Below are positions 1 to 5,040 of a stretch of DNA of 5,040 bases, in pieces; positions within the stretch are counted from its first letter, which is position 1; the number at the start of each line of letters is the position of its first letter. This DNA is from Negativicutes bacterium UBA1444. Lineage in GTDB: Bacteria; Bacillota; Negativicutes; UBA1444. The position numbers and the translations under genes were made by a program. Under the pieces are notes generated by a model. It made no database searches. It was not told where the DNA came from and worked only from the letters and a program-made list of their open reading frames with translations. The DNA lies in assembly GCA_002329525.1 (NCBI GenBank), contig DCTI01000013.1:31847-36886 (forward strand), in the 5' to 3' direction.

Positions 1-255
1 TTTTCGACAATTCCGGCTTTTTTGAGCGATTTGTTCGGAACGAGGGAATTGAGTGCAATTCATGGTAAAATATTAACAGCCTGGGCTGCCGCCGGTGTCG
101 TCGGCCCGCTGTTCGTAGCCTGGATCAAGGATACTACCCATAGTTACCACGCCACACTGGTCGTCTTTTCCCTCTGTTTCGTTCTGTCCCTGATAGTTGC
201 AACAATACTCAAATACAAACAATCGCAAAATCCAGTTACTGATACCGGATTATAA
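1..255 (+). CDS. MFS transporter, oxalate/formate antiporter (OFA) type, C-terminal part
   Basis: The reading frame is open from the first base and ends at TAA 253-255, giving the last 84 residues of a protein whose start lies upstream of the window. The visible part opens with FSTIPAFLSDLFGTRELSAI, followed by HGKILTAWAAAGVVGP (about residues 21-36 of the fragment). This matches the late loop and helix 11 region of OFA-family permeases such as YhjX and OxlT. A second hydrophobic stretch at about residues 51-70 would be the last helix, followed by a short polar cytoplasmic tail. Members are inner-membrane carriers of small carboxylates, often exchanging oxalate or formate; the substrate cannot be read from this fragment. 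A TTG at 22 could be taken as a start, but the family match extends upstream of it, so the gene is a window-edge partial and not a small protein. No strong terminator follows the stop. Family call is fairly sure, substrate unknown. Confidence 0.85.
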   Translation, partial: FSTIPAFLSDLFGTRELSAIHGKILTAWAAAGVVGPLFVAWIKDTTHSYHATLVVFSLCFVLSLIVATILKYKQSQNPVTDTGL

Positions 256-282
256 AATTTTCGCGAAGTTCTTCACACGCTA

Positions 283-312
283 TTGACAAGACAGCAAAAT
301 ATCGCGTATGAT
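283..312 (+). promoter_or_regulatory. sigma-70-type promoter of the porin gene
   Basis: TTGACA at 283-288 matches the -35 consensus exactly. TATGAT at 307-312 matches the -10 box at five of six positions, with an 18-bp spacer. Transcription would start near 319, leaving a leader of about 40 nt before the porin ATG at 360. This is the best promoter match in the window, in keeping with the abundant expression usual for porins. Confidence 0.75.
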
Positions 313-326
313 TCAAATGATATTTT
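296..326. repeat. 8-bp perfect inverted repeat around the porin -10 box
   Basis: AAAATATC at 296-303 and GATATTTT at 319-326 are perfect reverse complements separated by 15 bp. The -10 hexamer (307-312) lies in the spacer and the predicted transcription start falls on the right arm. The arrangement suits a repressor operator. The right arm runs into T323-T328, so a weak terminator for the upstream transporter gene is an alternative, but an all-AT stem with a 15-nt loop would be poor at that. Chance in AT-rich DNA is also possible. Confidence 0.35.
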
Positions 327-359
327 TTCTCATTTAATCCAACATGAAGGGAAGATTGT

Positions 360-1310
360 ATGCGCAAAAAACTAATCGCTGTCTTGGTAAGCGGGATGAT
401 TTTCGCCACCGTGCCCGCACTTGCAGCGCCGCTGGAGATCAGCGGCAACGTCACGATCAAGTATGAGGCTGATTCTGCGGCCAATATGCCTACCCAAGCC
501 GGAACGATGTATACCCTCACACTGCGGGGTGAACAAAAACTCTCGCCGAATTTTTCCGTGTTTGCCCGACTCGGCGCACAGTACGCCACAAATCCCGTTC
601 TGGCCGATTTCGACCAAACCACCTATTCCGACAGCACCAAAGCAGTCGTGGCCATCGATCAATACGGATTCATTTACAAGCCCGGTTCGTGGACGTTAAC
701 CCTGGGACGGCAGGAAGCCATCATCGGCACAACTGCCCTGCTCTATCAGCGTCACGCCGAAAACATCGGCAAAAACGCCTTTGTCGAAGGATTGTCCGTT
801 AACGGAAAAATAGGCGCCGTCGAGGTTTCAGCGATTGCCGCCCGGGAAAACAACCTATGGCTTGCCAACAACAGTCTTTATGCGATTCGCGGCGGAGTGG
901 ACCTTGCCAAAAACCTGGCGGCCGGTCTGACACTGGCCCGTTACAAGTACTATGGCGGCGACGCCTCGAATCACTGGGCGCTGGATACAACGGCAAAATT
1001 CGGCAAAAGCACTTTCATTGCCGAGTATACCCAATCCAGTCTTGCCGCGGACAATTCCGCCTATGCGTTGACCTGGAACTATGATTTCAATGGAAAGACC
1101 GCCCTTTACGTCACCAAATTCCGGGTCGGGGCCAATGGGGATATGGGCGGACAAGGTGAATTCGACAACAACAACCGCGGCTTTTACTATGGATTGATGC
1201 ACGCTTTCAACGATCGTCTTTCGTTGGAGGTTGTCTATAAAGATCAGGTTTTGATGTCGGACAGCTCCAAAAACAGCAAATGGGAAGTATTTCTCCGGAA
1301 TAGTTTCTGA
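360..1310 (+). CDS. putative outer-membrane porin (beta-barrel)
   Basis: A 316-residue protein starting at ATG 360, with AAGGGA (347-352) seven bases upstream as ribosome binding site. Residues 1-22 form a typical Sec signal peptide: MRKK, a hydrophobic core, then a VPALA cleavage site before AP. The mature part opens with LEISGNVTIKYEADS, the kind of first strand seen in putative porins of Negativicutes and Proteobacteria. It continues as alternating polar and hydrophobic stretches rich in Tyr, Asn, Gly and Asp with no long hydrophobic helix, as expected for a beta-barrel. The last residue is Phe (WEVFLRNSF), the C-terminal signal read by the BAM assembly machinery. About 294 mature residues would suit roughly 14-16 strands. 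No S-layer homology domain is visible, unlike the OmpM porins of Negativicutes. The role would be passive solute entry through the outer membrane; specificity is unknown. It has its own strong promoter, and no clear terminator separates it from the next gene. Confidence 0.85.
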   Translation: MRKKLIAVLVSGMIFATVPALAAPLEISGNVTIKYEADSAANMPTQAGTMYTLTLRGEQKLSPNFSVFARLGAQYATNPVLADFDQTTYSDSTKAVVAIDQYGFIYKPGSWTLTLGRQEAIIGTTALLYQRHAENIGKNAFVEGLSVNGKIGAVEVSAIAARENNLWLANNSLYAIRGGVDLAKNLAAGLTLARYKYYGGDASNHWALDTTAKFGKSTFIAEYTQSSLAADNSAYALTWNYDFNGKTALYVTKFRVGANGDMGGQGEFDNNNRGFYYGLMHAFNDRLSLEVVYKDQVLMSDSSKNSKWEVFLRNSF

Positions 1311-1348
1311 TCGGCAGGAAAACCATCCTCCGGCTTCGAAGTAAAAAT

Positions 1349-1367
1349 ATAGCAAATGACCTGCTAT
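1349..1367. repeat. short inverted repeat upstream of the 208-aa gene
   Basis: ATAGCA (1349-1354) and TGCTAT (1362-1367) are perfect reverse complements around a 7-base loop, in the 79-bp gap between the porin and the following gene. It has no T-run, so it is not a convincing terminator. It could be a small processing or regulatory hairpin, or chance. No promoter of comparable quality to the one before the porin is visible in this gap. Confidence 0.2.
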
Positions 1368-1389
1368 TGTTTGGAGAGGAGGAGACGCA

Positions 1390-2016
1390 ATGGATACTCG
1401 TGAGAACTTGGCTCAATGGCAAGCTGCCGTGGTTGGTTTTTTCCGGGACCTGAGTCGTGTTCTGACGATCGTCGAGCAAAAGATGCGCGATGCCTCGTTT
1501 GTACCGGTGGGGGATTCCGCGGTGTTCCAGGACATTTCTACCGCATTCGACCGCAGCGCCCGCTGGCTTCCCCGCTATCTGGCCCGGGCTTATGTGAAAG
1601 GGAAAAAGCCTAACCGCGCCGTAGGTTTTTGCATTCACCTCGGGCCTTATACCGACCCGGCCACTGTGGCGTATCTGCAGAAATCCCGTTTGGATCTGCC
1701 GTTCGTTTCGTTGGCTTGTCTGCGAGATATGCAGCCCGGCCCGTTGGAAGTCGATCGGCGTCAGATATGGGATCGTCTGTGGGACAGCGGTTGGTGGGCA
1801 ACCTACGAGGATCAGGTGTCCGGTCCGTTGCGCATCTATCACACAACCCGCGAAATTAGCGGATTCCAGGCTACCATCGCCGGTACGCTTCTCGATTTGT
1901 TTCCCCTGGATAACCCCACGGATGTCGCCCAGCGCATCGTGTCCCCGCTGATCCTGCTCCACGAAGGACAGGATGTCGAACTGCAGCAATTGCCGCAATT
2001 ATTGGTTCGCCCCTAA
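1390..2016 (+). CDS. hypothetical protein of unknown function, 208 aa
   Basis: The ATG at 1390 is supported by a very strong ribosome binding site, AGGAGG at 1377-1382 inside GGAGAGGAGGAG, with seven bases of spacing. I do not recognise the family. The protein has no signal peptide and no long membrane helix, so it is probably cytoplasmic. Residues 1-35 look like an amphipathic helix (MDTRENLAQWQAAVVGFFRD), followed by a mixed, Trp- and Arg-rich middle. Visible motifs include FCIHLGPYTDP around residues 80-90 and DRLWDSGWWATYEDQ around 127-141. The tail ends ELQQLPQLLVRP. Only two Cys are present and they do not form a metal-binding pattern. It sits 79 bp after the porin with no terminator between, and a strong terminator lies just after it, so it is likely co-transcribed with the porin or made from a weak local promoter. 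That it is a real gene is well supported by its start signal, length and position before the terminator; its function is unknown. Confidence 0.75.
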   Translation: MDTRENLAQWQAAVVGFFRDLSRVLTIVEQKMRDASFVPVGDSAVFQDISTAFDRSARWLPRYLARAYVKGKKPNRAVGFCIHLGPYTDPATVAYLQKSRLDLPFVSLACLRDMQPGPLEVDRRQIWDRLWDSGWWATYEDQVSGPLRIYHTTREISGFQATIAGTLLDLFPLDNPTDVAQRIVSPLILLHEGQDVELQQLPQLLVRP

Positions 2017-2048
2017 ACTTCAGCCGACAGGTCCCGGCAATGCGCCCC

Positions 2049-2082
2049 AAAAAAGAGTCTGCTCGGCGGACTCTTTTTGTTT
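2049..2082 (+). terminator. rho-independent terminator after the 208-aa gene
   Basis: An A-run (2049-2054) precedes the stem GAGTCTGC (2055-2062), the loop TCG (2063-2065) and the return arm GCGGACTC (2066-2073), which pairs with one G-T wobble. TTTTTGTTT (2074-2082) follows. The A and T runs extend the pairing. It lies 32 bp beyond the stop codon at 2016 and closes the porin plus 208-aa unit. The flanking A-run would let it work on the minus strand too, but no minus-strand gene faces it. Confidence 0.92.
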
Positions 2083-2117
2083 ATCCAAAATCGTCTTTGA
2101 GCGGTTCCACGGTAGGA

Positions 2118-2146
2118 TTTTCAGCAATCACTGGGGAATATAAAAT
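2118..2146 (+). promoter_or_regulatory. probable sigma-70 promoter of the phosphoglucomutase unit
   Basis: TTTTCA (2118-2123, four of six -35 positions) lies 17 bp before TAAAAT (2141-2146, five of six -10 positions), within the AT-rich stretch ATATAAAATAG. Transcription would start near 2153, about 45 nt before the ATG at 2198. The strong terminator just upstream means a promoter is needed here. The -35 box is only moderate. Confidence 0.5.
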
Positions 2147-2161
2147 AGAAAATAATGGAGT

Positions 2162-2180
2162 AGCAGCTGCTGCACAGCTG
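2162..2180 (+). promoter_or_regulatory. palindromic leader element / small hairpin before phosphoglucomutase
   Basis: AGCAGCTGCT (2162-2171) is a perfect 10-bp palindrome. CAGCTG occurs at 2164-2169 and again at 2175-2180, so the RNA can form a 6-bp hairpin with the loop CTGCA, ending three bases before the GGAGG ribosome binding site (2184-2188). It lies downstream of the predicted promoter, so it would be in the mRNA leader. It could be a repressor site or could tune translation; no known riboswitch is recognised. Confidence 0.3.
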
Positions 2181-2197
2181 ATTGGAGGTCGAAAGCC

Positions 2198-3847
2198 ATG
2201 TCCGTCCACCCACTTGCCGGAAAACGCGCTCCGTTGTCCTTGTTGAGCAATATCCCGCGTCTTGTTTCCGCCTATTATGCCAATCACCCGGACGCCGGCG
2301 AATCTTCCCAACGGGTATCGTTCGGTACGTCGGGGCATCGTGGGACTTCTCTGCTGAACTCGTTCAATGAAGACCATATTGGGGCCATAGCGCAGGCAAT
2401 CTGCGATTATCGCCGGCAGGCCGGAATTTCCGGGCCTTTGTTCTTGGGTTTTGATACTCACGCCCTGTCGGAGCCGGCCTTTGTCTCGGCCCTTGAAGTT
2501 CTTGCCGCCAATGGCGTAGAGACCCTCATTTCGCAAAACATGAACTATACGCCGACCCCGGCCATTTCTTACGCGATTTTGTGCTATAACCGCAATCGCC
2601 AATCCGGTTTTGCCGACGGAATCGTCATCACACCGTCGCACAACCCCCCCGACAACGGCGGAATTAAGTACAATCCGCCCAACGGCGGGCCGGCCGATAC
2701 CAATGTCACGCAATGGATCGCCGATCAGGCCAACAATCTGCTGGCCAATGCCAATCGCTCCGTACGGCGTCTATCCTATGCAAAGGCCCTTACAGCATCG
2801 AACGTCCATGAATACGATTTTATCGGCCCGTATGTCGAAGATCTGAAGAATATTATCGACATGGACTGCATCAAGTCCGCCGCTCTGCGTCTGGGCGCCG
2901 ATGCTCTCGGTGGGGCCGGGCTCGCCTATTGGCAGCCGATTGCCGACCGCTACGGTCTCAACATCGAAGTGATGAACGCTCACCCGGATCCGACCTTTCG
3001 TTTTATGACGGTGGACAGTGACGGAAAAATCCGCATGGATTGTTCTTCGCCGCACGCCATGGCGAGCCTGATCAACCTCAAAGATAAGTACGATTTGTCG
3101 TTCGGCAACGATCCCGATTTTGACCGTCACGGCATCGTCACTCCCTCGGCGGGATTGATGAATCCCAACCATTTTCTGTCCGTGGCGATTCACTTTTTGT
3201 TCTCGCATCGTCCCGGCTGGCCGCCAGATGCGGCGGTCGGCAAGACTCTGGTCAGCTCCGCGATGATTGATCGGGTTGCTGGCGGCCTGGGTCGCCGGTT
3301 GACGGAAGTGCCCGTCGGCTTCAAATGGTTCGTGTCCGGACTGCTCGACGGCTCTCTGGGCTTTGGCGGTGAAGAAAGTGCCGGCGCGTCGTTTCTGCGG
3401 AAAAATGGCAAAGCATGGACCACCGACAAAGACGGCATCATTCTTTGCCTGTTGGCGGCGGAAATCACCGCCCGTACCGGCAAAGATCCCGGATTGTATT
3501 ATCGCGATCTGACCGAAAAATACGGCGCCCCGGTTTATGAACGGATCGACGCTCCGGCCACCGCTCAGCAAAAATCCATATTGGCAAAACTTTCGCCGTC
3601 GCAGGTGGCAGCCGACCAACTGGCCGGCGAAAAAATCACTGCCGTATTGACCAAAGCTCCGGCCAACGCTGCCGCAATCGGCGGACTGAAAGTCTGCGCG
3701 GCCAATGGCTGGTTTGCGGCCCGGCCATCCGGCACGGAAGATGTCTACAAAATTTACGCAGAAAGTTTTCTCGGGCCGGAACACCTCAAACAAATCCAGG
3801 CGGAAGCCCAGGCGATGGTCAGCACGGTCTTCGCCGCCGGAGCCTGA
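2198..3847 (+). CDS. pgm: phosphoglucomutase, alpha-D-glucose-specific
   Basis: Interconverts alpha-D-glucose 1-phosphate and glucose 6-phosphate in the cytoplasm, linking glycolysis to glycogen and to nucleotide-sugar synthesis for envelope polymers. The 549 residues match the length of E. coli Pgm (546) and follow it closely from end to end. All four functional loops are intact. FGTSGHRG (42-49) lies near the N-terminus. [20 protein letters not shown] (145-164) holds the phosphorylated Ser147. NDPDFDRHG (304-312) carries the Mg-binding Asp305, Asp307 and Asp309. The sugar-recognition loop is GEESAGAS (391-398), and the phosphate-binding loop of the C-terminal domain is [13 protein letters not shown] (508-520). 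This is the Pgm subfamily shared with enterobacteria, not the shorter PgcA/GlmM type. The start ATG has GGAGG (2184-2188) nine bases upstream. The gene has its own likely promoter after a terminator and is followed after one base by the iron-sulfur protein gene, so the two should share an mRNA. Nothing appears broken. Confidence 0.97.
   Translation: MSVHPLAGKRAPLSLLSNIPRLVSAYYANHPDAGESSQRVSFGTSGHRGTSLLNSFNEDHIGAIAQAICDYRRQAGISGPLFLGFDTHALSEPAFVSALEVLAANGVETLISQNMNYTPTPAISYAILCYNRNRQSGFADGIVITPSHNPPDNGGIKYNPPNGGPADTNVTQWIADQANNLLANANRSVRRLSYAKALTASNVHEYDFIGPYVEDLKNIIDMDCIKSAALRLGADALGGAGLAYWQPIADRYGLNIEVMNAHPDPTFRFMTVDSDGKIRMDCSSPHAMASLINLKDKYDLSFGNDPDFDRHGIVTPSAGLMNPNHFLSVAIHFLFSHRPGWPPDAAVGKTLVSSAMIDRVAGGLGRRLTEVPVGFKWFVSGLLDGSLGFGGEESAGASFLRKNGKAWTTDKDGIILCLLAAEITARTGKDPGLYYRDLTEKYGAPVYERIDAPATAQQKSILAKLSPSQVAADQLAGEKITAVLTKAPANAAAIGGLKVCAANGWFAARPSGTEDVYKIYAESFLGPEHLKQIQAEAQAMVSTVFAAGA
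3839..3842 (+). promoter_or_regulatory. ribosome binding site inside the end of pgm
   Basis: GGAG lies in the last codons of pgm, six bases before the ATG at 3849. It supports that start and points to translational coupling, because the pgm stop TGA (3845-3847) and the next ATG are separated by a single C. Confidence 0.65.
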
Positions 3848-3848
3848 C

Positions 3849-5040
3849 ATGATCCGGCTTGCTCCCTGCCGGTTCTGGCGCACTTTCGTGCCCGCGGCCG
3901 CCTTGGCGGGCGTCATATTCCTGCTGACAAAATTCGCCTATCCGTTGCCGCCATATACGGAAATCCTGCTCTGGTATTCGCGGCTCGACCCCTGGCTGTT
4001 ACTGGCGCAGTTACGGGCCGGAATGCCGGCAGTCTGGATGGGCTTGCCGTTGGTATTACTGGTATTGACAATACTGTTCGGACGCTTCTTCTGCGGCTGG
4101 CTCTGCCCGCTCGGCGGCCTGTTGGCATTATTGCACAGTGTCAAGGTTTCCGTTTGGACGGCATTGGGCCGAAAGAATACCGGCGCACCGCCGGGTTGGA
4201 CACAAAAGCTGTCTGCGTGGCGGTTTCCCTGGCTATTGTTCCTATTGGCCATTATAATGTTCGGCAGTGCCTGGCCGCTGTATCTGTCGCCGTTCCATCT
4301 GCTGACGGAAGAATTGTCGCAGCTTTCGCACAGGCAGGTTCCCTGGGTGCTGCTTGGCGTAATCGGCATGGGGGCTTTGATATTCCCCCGATTCTGGTGC
4401 GTTTATGTCTGCCCCACCGGCCTGCTGTTTTCAGCAGTCTCCCGCGCGCGCATCTTCCGCGTCAAGCCGCCTGCAACCTGCGTTCATTGCGGCTTGTGTG
4501 AAAAAATTTGCCCCACGGCAGCCGCTGATCACAAAAACGACCTGACCACGGCGGATTGCCTGCTGTGCGGGCGTTGCAGCGAACGCTGCCCGGCGGGACA
4601 ATTTGAAATCACCAATCGGTTAACTGCAGCGGCTTCTTCTCCGCCACCCCAAACCGCCTTCACCCGCAGGGAAATATTGCGGTCCGGCAGCGCATTGCTG
4701 CTGGCCGGCGTCGCCAATCCATTGCTTGCCCGGCCGGCAGACGCCAATCCACTGCGCCCACCCGGTTCCCGGGAAGAAGATGACTTCCTGAGCCGTTGCA
4801 GTCGCTGCGGCCGATGTATCAAAGTCTGCCCCAGCCAATGTATCCAACCGATGCCGTTCACAAACGGCGCCGGGTTGTTTTGGACGCCTCACATCATCCC
4901 CCGTCAGGCTCGCTGCGAGCTCTGTCAGCAATGCCAGCAGGTTTGCCCGACCGGAGCTATCGAGCGGATTCCCATTCCCCAGGTTCTGATGGGCCGGGCC
5001 GTCATTGACCATAACCAATGTCTGGGTTGGGCTCACGGAA
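3849..5040 (+). CDS. fused NapH-like / NapG-like membrane iron-sulfur protein, 3' end beyond window
   Basis: The frame is open for 397 codons from ATG 3849 to the window end, so the C-terminus is missing. Residues 1-260 are NapH-like. There are four likely membrane helices (about 12-30, 61-83, 125-145, 165-185), with CGWLCPLGG (82-90) and CVYVCPTG (184-191) as the CxxxCP signatures of the Fer4_5/NapH group. Two [4Fe-4S] motifs follow: Cys211/214/217/221 and Cys237/240/243/247. The chain then runs into a NapG-like part. TRREILR (272-278) resembles a twin-arginine signal, a hydrophobic stretch lies at about 279-295, and LRPPG (302-306) precedes further clusters at Cys317/320/323/327 and Cys356/359/362/366, with Cys391 starting another. 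NapH and NapG are normally separate proteins that pass quinol electrons to periplasmic partners; here one chain could do both. Basic loops fit a model with the first clusters in the cytoplasm and the NapG part outside. The partner is unknown and no nap genes are visible. It is probably co-translated with pgm. Architecture is sure, physiological role is not. Confidence 0.88.
   Translation, partial: MIRLAPCRFWRTFVPAAALAGVIFLLTKFAYPLPPYTEILLWYSRLDPWLLLAQLRAGMPAVWMGLPLVLLVLTILFGRFFCGWLCPLGGLLALLHSVKVSVWTALGRKNTGAPPGWTQKLSAWRFPWLLFLLAIIMFGSAWPLYLSPFHLLTEELSQLSHRQVPWVLLGVIGMGALIFPRFWCVYVCPTGLLFSAVSRARIFRVKPPATCVHCGLCEKICPTAAADHKNDLTTADCLLCGRCSERCPAGQFEITNRLTAAASSPPPQTAFTRREILRSGSALLLAGVANPLLARPADANPLRPPGSREEDDFLSRCSRCGRCIKVCPSQCIQPMPFTNGAGLFWTPHIIPRQARCELCQQCQQVCPTGAIERIPIPQVLMGRAVIDHNQCLGWAHG
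4662..4752 (+). other. internal twin-arginine-like signal/anchor segment
   Basis: This stretch encodes about residues 272-301 of the iron-sulfur protein. TRREIL fits the S/T-R-R-x-F-L pattern with Ile in place of Phe. It is followed by the hydrophobic run SGSALLLAGVANPLLA and an ADA-type site before NPLRPPG. In stand-alone NapG proteins an equivalent segment sits at the N-terminus and directs Tat export of the folded ferredoxin. Here it is internal, after the cytoplasmic-type ferredoxin of the NapH part. Whether it is exported, cleaved or just a membrane anchor cannot be told from sequence. Confidence 0.6.

Noticed and set aside
22..255. A complete 77-aa small membrane protein starting at TTG 22
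   Set aside because: The frame is open to the window edge and the residues before the TTG match the OFA transporter family, so this is the tail of a larger gene.
1311..1389. Terminator or promoter between the porin and the 208-aa gene
   Set aside because: The only stem (1349-1367) is 6 bp with no T-run, and no -35/-10 pair of reasonable quality and spacing is visible.
855..1998. Minus-strand open frames opposite the porin and the 208-aa gene
   Set aside because: The plus-strand genes have clear ribosome binding sites, a signal peptide (porin) and a terminator in the right orientation; the minus-strand frames have none of these.
2040..2246. Small plus-strand frame of 68 codons between the terminator and pgm
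   Set aside because: It begins within the terminator region, has no ribosome binding site and overlaps the start of pgm in another frame.
2081..2713. Minus-strand open frame of 210 codons across the pgm start
   Set aside because: It overlaps the conserved N-terminal coding region of pgm and ends beside the terminator; its translation resembles no protein family.
2771..3916. Minus-strand open frame of 381 codons opposite phosphoglucomutase
   Set aside because: It is the antisense shadow of a strongly conserved gene, has a low-complexity Arg/Gly/Phe-rich translation and no recognisable domain.
4154..4501. Plus-strand frame of 115 codons inside the iron-sulfur gene
   Set aside because: It is a frame-shifted shadow; the other frame carries the helices and Cys motifs of a known family without interruption.

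Overview
The window looks like chromosomal DNA from a Gram-negative-type (diderm) anaerobe. My best guess is a diderm Firmicute of the Negativicutes (Sporomusa-like). The reasons are strong GGAGG-type ribosome binding sites, TTGACA-type promoters, an oxalate/formate-family transporter, an outer-membrane porin with a signal peptide and C-terminal Phe, and a NapH/NapG-type membrane iron-sulfur protein. This placement is inference; no rRNA or marker gene is present. All real genes lie on the + strand, and the minus-strand open frames are shadows.

Layout. Bases 1-255 are the 3' end of a major facilitator transporter of the oxalate/formate antiporter type. A short AT-rich gap (256-359) carries a near-consensus sigma-70 promoter whose -10 box lies inside an 8-bp inverted repeat. 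It drives a 316-aa outer-membrane porin (360-1310). After a 79-bp gap with no evident terminator comes an unrecognised 208-aa protein (1390-2016). A textbook rho-independent terminator (2049-2082) closes what is probably a porin plus orphan-gene transcription unit.

A second unit begins with a plausible promoter (2118-2146) and a small leader hairpin. It encodes an E. coli Pgm-type phosphoglucomutase of 549 aa (2198-3847) with all catalytic motifs intact. One base after its stop codon starts a large membrane iron-sulfur protein (3849 to the window end, incomplete). Its first part is NapH-like: four membrane helices, two CxxxCP motifs and two [4Fe-4S] motifs. It continues without a stop into a NapG-like part that begins with an internal twin-arginine motif and a hydrophobic segment.

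How the parts fit: the porin and transporter would handle solute passage across outer and inner membranes, but they are not obviously one pathway. Phosphoglucomutase interconverts glucose-1-P and glucose-6-P for glycogen or envelope sugars. The fused NapH-NapG-like protein is a candidate one-chain quinol dehydrogenase carrying electrons across the cytoplasmic membrane. Its tight linkage to a sugar-phosphate mutase, with no nitrate reductase gene in view, is the oddest aspect of the window. I saw no mobile element, CRISPR array, tRNA or rRNA.
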